A stretch of DNA of 64,000 bases from Porphyra umbilicalis (taxonomy: Eukaryota; Rhodophyta; Bangiophyceae; Bangiales; Bangiaceae): NCBI GenBank assembly GCA_002049455.2, contig KV918764.1, positions 310,001 to 374,000 of the forward strand, read 5' to 3'. Shown here piece after piece: positions 12,846 through 25,165 of the stretch; position 1 is the first letter of the stretch, and every line of letters begins with the position of its first letter. The position numbers were made by a program, and so were the translations under genes. The notes beneath the pieces are model-generated. The model saw only the letters and a list, made by a program, of their open reading frames with translations, was not told the DNA's origin and did not search any database.

Positions 12846-13225
12846 GTCCGCGTTATAACCGCACCGTCGGGGTGTAGAGTGGGGGGTCCAGGCGAGAAGG
12901 GGGGCAGGGGCGAGAAATAGAGAGGGGAAGACGCTTCACTGCTACAACAAAGAAGCAGCGAGAGGCTCGCGCAGTGGCGCTGGGCATCCAAGCGCTGCCA
13001 GGTCCGGCGTGGCACGCAAATGAAAGTCGCAACCAAAGATGTGGTCGAAACATAAAACGAGTACATTTCGAACTTGTTCTGCATTTATCATTTTTAAGTG
13101 CACTTGCACGCGTACGTCGGATGACGTTAAAGGCAACAGAGCGTTCCGGACCACGATATTATGCCAGGGAGATAGCAGCACTTTTGAATACCAGCTAGGA
13201 TAAGAGTGTATGGTAACAGCCCTAC
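12846..13225. other. Intergenic
   Basis: Short spacer, upstream of the minus-strand ORF that starts at 12845. AT-richer from about 13020. It may hold that ORF's promoter, but no defined motif was seen. Confidence 0.35.
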
Positions 13226-13227
13226 TA

Positions 13228-13720
13228 CAGTGCATTCTCGTTATAACGTCCACCATGATTCACATAAACCTGCCAGATTGAAGTTTAAAGTCGCTTGTAT
13301 CCGATTCGCTGAAGAGATTTGAAGCCTTCGAACTATGCTGCGGCGGCTCGGCTTTCGAGGCTTCCTTTCAGTCTTGTCGCGTGCGATTGGACCGTGAAGG
13401 GCGTTGTCACGATCATAATTAATTATCTGGCAACGTCCCCCACTGCCCCAGAGCCTTTTCTCGGTCAGAATCCTGAGACCGTTACCTGTCGGCTCGCTCC
13501 GTCCTCACATTGTCTGATATGGAGCCGAACTGTCCCACACCACCAGGCCCCGCACCACCAAATTTGGAACTGCCAGAGGCGGTCCGCTCCAGAAGCCATG
13601 GCTTTTGAACGGCATCTGGCGCCTCAATTTGTTACCCAGCGCGCATATGATCTACGCCAACTTCGGTTTTGTTTCGCATAAGTCTCTTGTATCCGTGGAC
13701 GTTATAACGAGAATGCACTG
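13228..13720. mobile_element. pogo/Tigger-type MITE (Tc1/mariner superfamily)
   Basis: A 493-bp element with perfect terminal inverted repeats of 26 bp that begin CAGTGCATTCTCG and continue TTATAACG, the layout typical of pogo/Tigger termini. It is flanked by TA dinucleotides at 13226-13227 and 13721-13722, the expected Tc1/mariner target duplication. There is no transposase ORF inside, so it is non-autonomous and depends on a pogo-like transposase elsewhere in the genome. Confidence 0.85.
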
Positions 13721-13722
13721 TA

Positions 13723-16700
13723 CCGGAAGCCCTTTTTGAAACTATATCCTGAGCGCCAGACCCTTGGAGGAAAGATGGAGTAAGCCCTTCTACAACTTGT
13801 GATTGAGTGCTCTCGACCCCCGTACCTCCATTGTCGGAATGCTGTGTAATTCCTTCTGAGCCAATTCCCTGAGATGTCCCGCGTCCGGGCCTCCAGACTG
13901 CAGCGAAGCTGGGGGTGACGATGTCAGGCCCGTTCCGGGACACAGGCAGGCGTTTGTGATAGCGTTTGTGACGAACATTGTCGAACGCTGGTTGGTTGAA
14001 ATCAGTCACGCGTCTGTGTTGGCCAGGTCGATCCTGGGCATGCCTGGACTGCGCCACTCGACCAATGCCATGTGATGAGGCAGGCCTGCCTGGCTGCCTG
14101 GAGGATTTCGTGAGGCGCGTGAAGGAATGAAACCAGAGCTCTCGGTCGCAATTGGATATGAGAACAGGTAAACTGCTTTCCGGTCGCGGTCGGCCGCCGC
14201 CGTGCCGCGGCGGCATTCCAAGGAGCGGTCTGTAGTGGTGCATCCACGCAAAGCACGCACAGACGCTGCACGAGGCCTGCTGCGTTGGCCAGTTTCTATC
14301 AACCGCATCAATGATCAGTGTTTCCCGCCACCATCTGCACGTTTACTTCGTTTGCGCTCTGTGAGGGGACCGGCGGCGGGGGGGCCTCGAGTGAGACCAA
14401 AAGCAGAGGATGCATAGTTGCGCGAGGCAGCGAGCACACGCAGGGCCGGGGACAGACCATGGAGTGAGAAGCGCAAGTGCCGGCGCGGCACATCCACTAG
14501 TTTAAGAAAGAATGGCTCGGAGTTCCGCACAGCGACGTGAAAACGTGGCCCGTATGAAGCGCGTATGTGTTCAAAGCTGTGTTGTCCGGCACGCTCTTCA
14601 GGCAAGGGGCATCGTGCCTGCACATGCTCGGACCCAACAAGAGCAGCAGCGAGATGCATGTTAAGCATAGATGCCTCATCCGCGGACTCTCCCGACGACT
14701 CCATACTCTCTTGTAGTAGGCGCGAGGCGCCCTGGTGGCGTGTTCCACACCCGTTCCGGTTCACGGTAGCCCGCCCCATAGTCGCGTCCGGCCTGAGCAC
14801 CGGCACACACCAGTGTACCCTCGCTTCTCTGAGGTGAGCAGGCGCTGCAGTCAGTCGTGCGGCTTGGTCCAGCCTCCACGGCGGAGCGTGTCGACACGAC
14901 GCGGGACCCCGCGGTCCGTGTGCTGATCAACCGCCTCTCAAGCCGACGACCAAGGCACGGTCAGCCGTAAATGGTGCGAACGCAATTATGAATGGCATAT
15001 TTAATTCCTAGTCGTCACAAACCCACCTCCCATCCGGTGTCCCAGAATGCCCCCAACAGTGTAGTGCGTGGTACCTGCGTAACAAACGTCCATCAGAAAC
15101 CTGTTCCTGTGTCCCGGACCGGGCCTCAGGTGCGAACTATTATCCCCTTGATTAGAGAAACGCTGCCGCCGAACAACCAGGTCGCAAACGAGAAGCAGTG
15201 GTATTGTCGGTGACGCGCCCTTCCCTCCGCCACCGACCCACCAACGTTGAGACTGCGTTTGCGGCGGCGGCCGCAGGCAAGCCGTCGACCTAGAGCTGCC
15301 TCTTAGACCTCCTCGCCGCGCTCCTTGTATCCCGTGGCGGCAGCGATCAAGACCCACACGGCTACCGACGCGAGGTCGGCCCCCGACTCGGCCAGCTGCG
15401 CGGACATTTGTGACGGCAAGGGGGGTGGGTGTTGGGAGGGGGGTCTGTCTGAGGGGTGGGTTGCCTCTGGGGGTGAGTGTGTGAGGGGCAGAGTTGTCCG
15501 GGGGAGGGGCGTGCCACAGCCGTCGCGATGGTGGTAGGGAGCAGTGGCAGCGTCCGTAGCTGCACAGACGGCCGTGGCGGCCACAACAAGGTCATGGACC
15601 TCCGGTTCGCGGCGGAAGATGGGGCGGCCGCGGCTGGAGATGGACCCAAGGTGGCAAGTGCGCCGAGGGCAGCGGTTTAGGAGCCGGTGTCCGAGGTGAT
15701 GGGGAGGCCCTGTGACTGCTCTACGCCATACTGATTGTGTGAGCTGATGCCTCTTCTGCCGCAAGCTGGGTAGCGCATCCCTTTGGATGCCAATGCCGGG
15801 CTGTGTTAACCTCCTGCTGCCGTTGCTACCGAGTTGATGGACAAGCCTCGCGTCCACAGTGACGGCAGATGGCCTAACGCGGGTGCCGCTGGCGCCATCG
15901 ACGCCGTCACTGCTTGCTACGCGTCCGTAAGTCTTGCCCGCGACCGTCGAGGCCACCGACGTAAGCAGTTCATCGCTAGCTTGTATCGGTTGCCTTTACA
16001 TCGCAGACGCGGAAGCGGCCACACACCCCCTGTCGGAAAACTGTCCTTTAGCTTCCGGCCCCCCTGCTACGCTCGCGAGACTTTCGGTCACTCCGGCTAT
16101 TCGCCGGGTCACCAACGCGGCCGCAGCAACCGGTAAACGGGTACTCTGTGTCGAAACACTACCAGCGCCTTCAACAGCGCCGGGTCCCCGCTGGCGCTTC
16201 TTGAGATGGCGGGGTGGGCGGTGGGCGGCAGGGAGGGTAAAAGAGCTATACTGGCGCCATTTGTGGTAGCAGGGAAGAGAGAAGACGAGTGAGAGCGTCG
16301 GGCGGCGTCGGCCCCCGACACATGTGACGAGCCGCCCCTGCGCAGGTCTGCATTGGAGGGGTTGTCGACTTTGCATGTCATGCTGGTGGATAGCATGGAG
16401 TGGGGAAATGCCTCCGCCCACCTCACTCCCAGCTGCCGTCCCTGTCCGTGTAATGGTAGCCGCCGAGGCTGCGGCGCAAAGATTGAGCGGGGCTCGCGGC
16501 TGAAATGAGCTTTTTTTGCAGCGCGTCGCCAGCGGTGGGAGCTTCTTCCCCGTCTGCCGTGGCTCTGGGTGGATGAGGCCCGCGGTTTATATGGTTAGCT
16601 CTTGTTCTTTGTCGCTGGAGCCGGGCATGGAGGGTGGAGAGGAGGGTCCATGTTGATGACGATTTTGCGTCTTCGGGTGCAAGCGCTGGCGCTGCTAGCG

Positions 16701-16823
16701 GCCGCGAGGCGGCAAATTCGACTGCGCTAAAGGGGTGGACGGGTCAAGAAGCACCTGATGTGTAAATGGCAAGCTATAGAGCTTTGGCGCAAGCAAGTGG
16801 ATACGAGAAGCAAACAGCACCGA
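13723..16823. other. Gene-poor stretch, weak coding hints only
   Basis: The minus strand carries two open frames with some coding character (about 13750-14243 and 14315-14806, the latter with ASMLNMHLAAALVGSEHVQ), and the region 15300-15960 is open on the minus strand. None matches a family I recognise and the start sites are unclear, so no gene is called. Confidence 0.3.
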
Positions 16824-18138
16824 TCATTTCACGCTTCCGAGGTGGTACGTCTTGCGCCAATGAGCGCGGGCCGCATCGACCCGTGCCTTGAAAATGGGAA
16901 TACGCAGCGCGTCGCCAGTCACCAGCTTATGACTCGCCATGCTCTTACCTTGGATCGCGTCACGGAGGTTTTGGTAGGTGGCGCCGTCGAACGGAATACC
17001 AGGGGTACGAGCAGAGGCCGGGCGAGTGGCAACCTTAGCGAAGGCCGACTGCAACACACTCCATTGCGTGTGTGTGATGCTCACCACAGGCTTGTTTCGC
17101 ACGTTGACGGAGGGAAGTTGCACGGATGTCAGAGGATGAGAGATCAGCGCTTCCGTCGTCCAGGCAAGCATGCGCACGTACATGTTGTGAGCGAGCTTCA
17201 AAGAGTTGAGCCTCACATCCAGCGGCGACTTGTGGGGCGTGACCTTGGCAGCAGCACCGATGGCGGCCTACCCGGAAAAGATACCTAGGGAGTGAGGGTC
17301 AGCGTGTGCCGCCCAAGCGAGGGACCACAACACCTCCATCAGCGGCCCGCTCAGCGGCGGCTCGATGGCCGCCGACCGTACGGTCAGCGGGTACAGTGGC
17401 AGAAAAGGGGACATATATCCAGGGAATGATAGGAAGGGACGGTCAAGCTCTATAGGAACACCGTTGGTCCGTAACGGAGGGTGAGGGGAGACAGGGGTGC
17501 TTGGCAGGAGTTAGCTAATCAAAAGAGGGGAAGTCGGAGTCGTCGATTTACCCACAGGCTGCCACCAATTGGCGCTCCTCCAAGTCAAGGCGTCGACGAG
17601 CAAGGTCCATTTGCTCCTTAAGCTGCGACTTCCAACACTCAAGTCGCTCCCGGGCAAGCTCCAATGAGGACAAAGTACCCTCGGGTGAGACGGCCACCGC
17701 AGCGACAAAATCTGAGGCACGGGGACAGATGTCGGCAGCGTGTCTAGGTGAAACGTTCTCAGCATTGACAGGTGCTTCATGAACGGCAGGTGTCAGGGTG
17801 TCCTCGAGCACGTCCACACGACGGAACGCAGCGAGATCTCGACGCAGGGAGCACAACAAGCTGGCCACGCCCGCTCCTTGCATGGAGAGCAAAAGGAGGG
17901 CCTTGACGTTGGAGTCCCCCCCCAGACGCAACTCCGCGTTGTACGACGTGATGATCTTGGTCAGGGTGGCAACTATCGGATGCGTTCGCAGATGTGGCCT
18001 ACGCCCCCTGCACAAGGTGACCAGGTCAGATATGGTGGCGGGGGTGGGTATGACGATGGGGTCGGGTGAGACCAGGATCCCTCCTTCCACGGCGGACATA
18101 GTTGGTTGGGCAGGGGACGTGGATGACGTGCTTTCCAT
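16824..18138 (-). CDS. Hypothetical two-part gene, probably one intron
   Basis: The first part runs from the ATG at 18138 to about 17551 and is a helical protein (ISDLVTLCRGRRPHLRTHP, then a coiled-coil-like segment rich in Leu, Glu and Arg at its end). It stops with TAA at 17548. A second coding segment, open from 17267 to the stop at 16824, contains VRLNSLKLAHNMYVRMLAWT and GIPFDGATYQNLRDAIQG. A TAG acceptor-like site directly precedes 17267 and donor-like GT sites lie near 17551 and 17563, suggesting an intron of about 285-295 bases. I could not find a donor/acceptor pair that is both canonical and in phase, so the join is unresolved and two separate genes remain possible. No family recognised; an element-encoded structural (gag-like or accessory) protein is one option. 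Confidence 0.4.
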
Positions 18139-19617
18139 CCTCAAAGACAAGCCAAAGATGGGGGACAGTGGTTCGTGAGGCGCGCCTGACGTCGGGGGGG
18201 GGGGGGGATGCCCAATCCACCTGTGCGGCGTGGCGGGTCGTTGTCCGCCAGCTGAGAATGACTACGACGCGGACCGAGACGGATGCATGGCGCGCATCAC
18301 CGGTACGGTGTGGCGCCAAAGAAAGGCGGGTGACGAGTGAGTCTGACTGTCCTGTTCCAGGACTACGGTTTTTACACGATGAGGAGTTCCCAGAACATGA
18401 ATAGAGCTGGGGCTATCAACTCCGCAGCACTCACCAGGTCAAAACAATGACATGCCAAGAATGGATATGTCGGAATGAGGCTTGGTGCACGCGCCTTGGT
18501 CTGATTCCAGTCAGGGACACGTTTATTGCCCGGGGGACACGTGTATTGCCCAGGGGACACTTTTCCTGCACGGGCACTCACAGGCGACCACACGAACCAA
18601 GGTATGATAGGTGACAAGCTTATTCTGTTTTCACCGAGAATATATTCGAGCGTTCATAAGTTCAGGATAGTTTCGAGAACTCACAACACTGCGGGTCGGT
18701 ATTTCATCGCCGGGATACACAGCGCGTTGCTCGCTCTTCCTTACTGAATCCTCGTGTCAAACGCGAAGTTTCCTGAGGAAAATTCTGGGGATCGTTTTTC
18801 GACTGCAGCCACATCGATCCTAGTGGTCGCGATAACCGATTTCTGAGATCATCCAGTAACGATCTCAGGACCGAAGCAGAATAGTCCTCCGGTTCTTTCG
18901 AGGATCTATCTTGATATTGTCCTTTAACTAGAATGGGATGAGACAAAGATCCTTTCAGTCAGAATGACCTGGGAACTATTTTTGCGCTTCAGTACCCGTG
19001 TTCTTCAGAACTGTTCCGCGGATCATATCAGGATCGGACCTGGACCGCTCGGTGGATAGTTCGCGAGAACAAACGAAAGACCGAGCACCGAACTGACCGT
19101 CGGATCATCTCGCGGATGATCTGACTTCTTTTTTGCCATCCGATCAGCCTCGCGGAAGCAAGATGGTCTTTGACAAAAGCTCTGAACCTGTCGCATGGAT
19201 AGACATGAGGATAGTCACCATACTAAGGGAGATCTCCGATGAGGCCAGTGCAGCGGCCCGTATCCGGACCTGGACTGCGGGCACGAGCGAAACTGATCTT
19301 GCGTGCATCGACGTCCTGCATTTTGTCAAGCGCGCATGTTGCTCTCTTACTACCTTTCGACCGATAGACTTGGCTTCGTCGTGCGTGGTCCCCTTTACTC
19401 GTCCTGTCCTGTTGCAATCCTGACGGCCTCGTCGCCCGGCTGCCCACTTCTTGTTACCGCCGAGCTGTGTCACTCGTACCGCAAGAGCTCGATTCGATTC
19501 CACTTGTGCCCTTTTGCGGCCCCTCGTACCGTCCTTGCCCACGATACCTGCTTTCGTCGACACTCTTCTATCACTTACTATCGCCTCGCAGCCGGCTCTC
19601 GCTGGGGGCTCGAATAA
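18139..19617. other. AT-richer spacer with GATC-rich motifs
   Basis: Between about 18510 and 18565 three similar GGGACAC-containing units follow each other. From 18600 to 19130 the DNA is markedly less GC-rich than its surroundings and contains repeated GGATCATC-like words (near 18850, 19020 and 19103). The same words recur at 34.4-36.6 kb. No gene recognised. It may be the subterminal region of the transposon whose transposase starts at 19618. Confidence 0.4.
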
Positions 19618-22605
19618 ATGAAGCGTCGCAGGCGCGGCCCGCGAGAGGCGGCCTTCTTCAATTTTTTCGATAGTAACTTGATGCATATGGAAGCCCAGAG
19701 TGCTACCGCCCCTGTTGACGTTGACACGACCGGCGTGGAGGAACCCAGAAGCAACGTCACGGGGCGTGTTGAGACTCTTGGCGAAACAAACATGCCCTCC
19801 GCGGCTTCAACGGATGGCTATGCAGAGGTTGCATTGTCGACGGACTCTGAGCGGCAAGGATGCCCCTCTGAAGACACAGAGTTTTCAAGTGACGAGGACA
19901 GTTCTGCTGGCGAGTTCACTTCTCGCAGAGAGTTCCTATGCTTCGGATACCTCTTTGGCCGAGCTCGTGTCACCTTCAGGCAGTACGACGTCATGCGGGA
20001 GGCCGAGAACTCTTTTAACCCGAAGGAGAAGTGGCCATTGAGGTGGCGCCTGCAAAGGCTGCGCAAGCTGCTGCTGAAGCTAGCTGTGCCTCTTTGACGG
20101 GAGGTGACGACCCGACAGCTACCCGTTGGCAAAGGGAAAGCATTGCGCAAACTCCCAGATGTGACGGTTTCATATATTCCGTTCTCTGAACACATCAAGC
20201 GTGACTTTGGAGATCCTGTCACGGCAGCGCTGTTCCACAACAAAGGGGGCTCCGGGGCAGGGACCGTTGAGCGGCCCGCAGAGTTCTTTCAAACCGTAGC
20301 CGCCAGAGATCCTGCTCGGTTTAGCTTCAAGAATGCCTTCTTCCGTGCTGGGTACAGGTATGACATCGGCTGTGTTGTCCAAATCTCCTTTGACAGCACT
20401 ACGTCGCTTCAGGCCCGCTTGGAGAGCACCGCCATTGCCCCCGATGGAGATGTTACAATCTCAGCATCAACGTACGCTCGTCAGAGTACGCTAAGAGTTG
20501 GAGACATGATAGCGCTATTTGAAGTTCTTCCAGGCGTCGAGCCCCCTAAGCGCTGGGCTTCGTGCTTCACAACCGATCGCAGGCTAACGCTGAGGTTCAA
20601 CCGGTCCGGAGGAGTGTTCGTCATTAATGTGTGGGGCTCAGACGAGCGTGAGAAGGACTCCTGGTCGGCTTTGACAGCGCCGCAGCCTCTGGAGCTGTCC
20701 CAGGTGGCTGAACAAACGAACAATGCGCTCCCAGAGAAGGATCCATACACTCTATATGTATCTCTGTACGGGGATGAATTCAACGTGTACAAGAGGCGTC
20801 GAGGGAGCTTGGAGGGGTACTATGGGGGCTATACATCTTTATCATTGGAAGATCGTGCATTCTCCGTTCGACCACTCTTCTACCTGCCACCAGGGGCAAA
20901 CTCCGATACTCTGATCAGGCGTGTCGTGGATGATGCTCTGCAAATGAGCAGCGAGGGTGTCGCCGATTATGACGCGTTCAAGCGCAAGAATGCTGTTGTA
21001 AGAGTGTACTTGTGCCTCGGTGTGTTCGACTTCCCCATGGCTGCCACGTTCTCAAACTCCGTTGGCCCTAGAGGTACTGAGCACTGCACAAGCTGCGACA
21101 TTGTGCATCCAAAGACGACATCAGAGAGGAGGGAGCGCGCGATGAGCAGCAAAGTGTCTGTCGACGTCCAGGACGCTCGTTACTGTCGAGTGCAGGAACG
21201 CACGGCTGTCATCATGTCCACTGTGAAGGGCTCGCCCGACCTCTCGGCCGATGCTTTGAAGGAAGCTCTATTGCTGAACGGCATCACAGACAAGAGTGGT
21301 ACGTTGCTGATGCGCCTGGAGCAGGCCTGTGGTGAAGGGAGCTTTGATATACATTCCCATGTTATTGTCGCTCCCTCGCACCTGCTGTACTATAACATCG
21401 GCGCTAATCTCTTGATGGAAGCGTATGAGGCACTGTCCGTTGAACAGCGCGACAGGTTCATGCGGGAAATGCGTCGCAGCGCTAAGCATATCCCAACTCA
21501 CACCGTCCTGTCGTCTCTTGAGCCAGAGAAGATGGGTGGCACAACTCTGTCAATGTCTGACTATGCAGTCCTGCTGACAGTGGGCCCCACGGTGCTACAG
21601 TACCTTGTACACACCGATGCCACGACACCACACGCCCTTGCGGCGCTTAGTGCTCTCAAGGCTCTGCGCATGGTTTCCATATCTTTTTTCTATCTACCAA
21701 CCCTTGCCTCTGATGGAGAACAAGCAATGAGAGGACGCCCGAATGTAGCCGCGCTCCAGGTTCTGGGTGAGCAGTTGATGATGGAGCTTCGTCGACTGGT
21801 ACCTTTTGAAGGAAGTTGGGAGCGCCCGGCAGTTCACAGATTACTGGAGCTTCTGTACCGCACGCTCCCCCTTGTGCAGCTCGGACCAGCAGTGTGCGAG
21901 CTGATCTTCGAAAAGTTTCACCAACTGGCAAAGCAGGAGGTAAGCCAGAGCAACAGCCGGAACCCCGCTGAGTACTCCATGTAGAGAGGGAGGGACACCG
22001 AGCACTTCTCGAGACTGCTGTCAATGCCAGACGAGTATGGAATTCCTGCGTCGTGGCTGCTTGGGAGGAGTGGCCAGCCCCTGAAGGCGGTCCAGTTCCA
22101 CAGACTAGCTCCGCACGGGCGACCCTCGTCTGCTGTCGACGTGAACTGGCGCCCGAAGAAAGCCCTGCACACTGTCCGATCTTCTACCGAGGAGTTGTGG
22201 AGACGCCAGGCCCCTAATGCTGTCCTCGCGTTCTACGGGAAGGCAACGCACCCACACAGATCATTCGTGATCCGAGAAGGGTCGACACTTTCTGTTTCTG
22301 AGGAGAGGGAGGGCTCCTCAGAAGAACCAAGCTCCGAAGCGACGGATTCTGATGCGCAGCTCTTCGTTCGTGTGCATTCCATTGGAACGATTGACGGAGA
22401 GCTACACGTCGCCGTGGAGAAGTGGAAATTACCACCGATGGCGCTCTCTATCCTCGGACAGCCCGTGCTGGTAGCAATCGACGTAGCAGCTGGCGTCACG
22501 ATTACTCGAGCTCACCATGTGCGGCAGATAGCGTTCGTGCTGCCTTGTGGTCAGCACGACGTCCTGTTCTCCAAGAGGTCGGGATTTCATTTCAAGAGTG
22601 GCTAG
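19618..22605 (+). pseudogene. Large tnp2/Plavaka/KDZ-like transposase with two in-frame stops
   Basis: A single reading phase spans the ATG at 19618 to 22605 (about 995 codons), interrupted only by TGA at 20095 and TAG at 21982. The first part has an acidic linker and then FLCFGYLFGRARVTFRQYDVM, the N-terminal helical domain typical of this transposase group. After the TGA comes YIPFSEHIKRDFGDP. The catalytic-type core follows near 20738-20790 with SLYGDEFNVY (candidate first Asp) and SLEGYYGGYTSL, then GVFDFPMAATFSN (second Asp, near 21030) and a CTSC pair for zinc, as in tnp2-like RNase-H-fold transposases. The third catalytic acid could not be assigned. Length and motif order fit the fungal/algal Plavaka and Kyakuja-Dileera-Zisupton relatives of CACTA elements. 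The two stops make it probably non-functional, unless read through or spliced. The next gene (JmjC) is tail to tail, 218 bases away. Confidence 0.6.
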
Positions 22606-22823
22606 TCAGGGGCATAGCCTTCCACTGCTTTGCTTCTGTTTCGTTCGTCGCTTGTGCGATCTGTCGGAAACGAAGAAAGTGTCTTAAATTGCCATGAGAA
22701 AGGAATGCAGACAACATGTTGCGCTCTAGAGGGCATATGAATGGCCCTCCGCCCACTGCAAAGAAGATTCAAGGTCCCAAAAAATGACAATAAACAACAG
22801 CAGAAAAAAACACTTCGGCCACA

Positions 22824-24587
22824 TCACGACCTCCCTTCTTCTCCATCAACCGCTACCATGTTCTTCAGGTGCTCCACCATCAAGGACACGCGGCCATTGG
22901 CCAGTCGCTGTACCACAAGAGGGACATGAGCATCCACGGGTTGGATCCCTGGTAGAGGAGTCTTGCGGAGTCGATCGTGCTCGCCATCGTATACATCTGG
23001 CGCGCACTCCAAGCAGCAAAAAGGCGCAAACTTAGCCGCTTCTTCTCCGAGCTCCTCAATGCACGTCTGGCAGACAACCACGGAGAGCCAAGCCACTTTT
23101 CCGCGGTGGGGACATGACGCGCCGTCCACCGAGTAGTCTATCACCTTTGCAGCATCCTCATGTGGAATCACGAGGGGGTCCCCTTTCGTGTCGACAGCAT
23201 TGTCAGCAACGAATTGCTGCACAAGCTGAGGGGCGCGGTCGAGTCCCACGACTGTCGGCGTCTTGCCGACGCAAGTACGGTGCGCATCCATTTTCATGTA
23301 AGCCAGGACGCGGTCGAGATACTTGTCGAGATAGGCCACCATCACGAGGAGGTCCCGTCGGAACTCGGCTGGGTCGCAAGCTTCATATGTTTTTGCATTG
23401 CCGACCCACCATTCTCCATCAACAAGCTTCATAGCGGCCAGCACCAACAGCTTCTCAAATGGGATCAGGATTGCGAGCTTTCCGTGCCACTGCGCCGCGT
23501 GCTCCATTGCATATGAAAGCCAGCCGGTGCATGCAGGGTTCACGGCCGACGCCACGTTCTTACCTCCGTTAAAGCCACTGTGGGGAACCCCGTACCCAGT
23601 CACGACATAGTCCCCGACCTCCATTGCGTGGAAACCAACTCTGATTCCGTGAGCAAGGAAGAACGTAGCTGGCCACAAAACGGCCTTCTTCGCTAGAACC
23701 GTCCACACATCACCCCCAGCAGCTTGTAGTACGTCTGTGTCCATGTGTTCTTCCAGGACGCGCACCATCAGGGGGAGCTCGGATCTGGGCACAAAGAACC
23801 AGTATTTACTCGCCCCGGTCTGCAAGTACGAGACGGACAGGAGCAGGCTGTCCTCCACGTGCCAGCTGAAGAAAGATCCCATGGTTCCCATATAGAGCAA
23901 GTTGGTATTGACACCTTCACATGTTGACCCCGCTCCGAGCATACTGTGATGGTTCAGGGTACGCGGGTTCTGCAGTCGGTCGGTGGGGAAGGACTGGTCC
24001 ACTGCGGCCTTGCACGCGGGATCTCCCAGACTTTTGCTGCACCCGTCCTCATTTTCAGGCGAAAAGTCCGACACATAGTACACATCAATTGGGTGAGGCT
24101 TCCCAGGACCCAACACCGCTTTCTCGTGGCCAGCAGCGGTCACCTCTCGGACCCAGGTCACATTGGCGTCGTTCACGTTCCTGAGGAAGCTAGAAACAGT
24201 GAGGTCCTTGTACCGGGATATCATGGCGTTGGAACTCTCCTCGATCCTGGCACTCAGCCGGCTTGCTGACATCCACTTCTGGCCTTCAGCTGGCAGCTGG
24301 TTCTGTAGCTCTCTGCCCTTCACGCTGCGGTCCATAGCACGGCGACCACGGAACGTGTCGCTGACAATTGTCGGGAACTGTGGGAAGCTTTGAATGCGAA
24401 CCCTGACGTTGTCCCCGACAAGTCGCTTTGGAGCCCTGCTAGGAACCGGGCGCACCGCGGGTGCAACCACTCGGAACACGTGCGCACCGGAAGTCCGCAT
24501 CGATGCCAACTTGGATCGAATCAGACCATGCAGTCCAAGCTCCGGAACGGTACTTATACAAGTAATTAGAATTCTGTGAAAGTCCAT
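22824..24587 (-). CDS. JmjC-domain 2OG-Fe(II) dioxygenase (KDM4-like)
   Basis: About 587 residues from the ATG at 24587. The JmjC core is clear: SFFSWHVEDSLLLSVSYL supplies the iron-binding His-x-Glu, SKYWFFVP supplies the cosubstrate Lys, and YGVPHSGFNGGKNVASAVN supplies the distal iron-binding His. The order and spacing follow KDM4/JARID-type histone lysine demethylases. The Asn that follows the HxE motif in KDM4A is Ser here. After the core is a helical region, and near the C-terminus a Cys/His cluster (CPHRG, CQTC, CCLEC) that could bind zinc. The frame stays open upstream through another coding-looking segment (EERLDVAGLGFELLGLGHASR, about 25030-24960), so the true N-terminus may be longer or spliced. 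It is intact, unlike the neighbouring transposase. It could be a host chromatin gene or cargo of a large transposon. Enzyme class is confident; substrate is inferred only. Confidence 0.8.
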   Translation of the reverse strand: MDFHRILITCISTVPELGLHGLIRSKLASMRTSGAHVFRVVAPAVRPVPSRAPKRLVGDNVRVRIQSFPQFPTIVSDTFRGRRAMDRSVKGRELQNQLPAEGQKWMSASRLSARIEESSNAMISRYKDLTVSSFLRNVNDANVTWVREVTAAGHEKAVLGPGKPHPIDVYYVSDFSPENEDGCSKSLGDPACKAAVDQSFPTDRLQNPRTLNHHSMLGAGSTCEGVNTNLLYMGTMGSFFSWHVEDSLLLSVSYLQTGASKYWFFVPRSELPLMVRVLEEHMDTDVLQAAGGDVWTVLAKKAVLWPATFFLAHGIRVGFHAMEVGDYVVTGYGVPHSGFNGGKNVASAVNPACTGWLSYAMEHAAQWHGKLAILIPFEKLLVLAAMKLVDGEWWVGNAKTYEACDPAEFRRDLLVMVAYLDKYLDRVLAYMKMDAHRTCVGKTPTVVGLDRAPQLVQQFVADNAVDTKGDPLVIPHEDAAKVIDYSVDGASCPHRGKVAWLSVVVCQTCIEELGEEAAKFAPFCCLECAPDVYDGEHDRLRKTPLPGIQPVDAHVPLVVQRLANGRVSLMVEHLKNMVAVDGEEGRS

Positions 24588-25165
24588 CGGACGCCGCTGT
24601 AAAGTGCTCGTCTCGACATTCGGCCGTACTTCGCGTAGACGCGATGCCTCAAGTGAGCCACAGGCATCTCTGTCGGCACGGGCAGGTGCTCTACGTAGCG
24701 TTGCTTCCCTCCTCTCAGCGCTATCGTCGCCAGCAGGGTGGCCTGCAGTGGCCCCCGGGCGTGGCACTGCACGAATGGCTGCGACGCCAGCGGCGCCCGG
24801 TTCTGCGTCGCCATCAACCACAGTTCCAGGGCTAGGACCGTTCGTGCGCGCCTCCGCTGAGCCACCACCGTCAGCTTCTGCAGCTTTGTGTCGAGGACAT
24901 GGAGTCACAGGAGCAAAACCGGCGAGGATGATGAGGTCTGCAGAGTCCAAGCTATTCAACGCATCACCAAGACGCGAAGCGTGACCCAAACCGAGGAGTT
25001 CAAACCCTAGGCCAGCGACATCCAACCGCTCTTCCGTCTGGGCCACGGAACCGGCGCCCTCCGTTGAGGAGCTGGCAGCATCAGGCTCCGCCGCAGCCGT
25101 GGTGGCACGCACAGGCCCCGAGCCGTCGCCACGTCGATGGTCATCATCACGTTCGCCATTGTCAC

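Noticed and set aside
14315..14806. Minus-strand 163-codon frame
   Set aside because: Some coding feel but no family, unclear start and no neighbours to support it.
20095..21984. Non-standard genetic code (stop reassignment)
   Set aside because: TAA, TAG and TGA all interrupt element genes, while EFTUD2, the SET gene and the JmjC gene use ordinary stops at family-appropriate ends.
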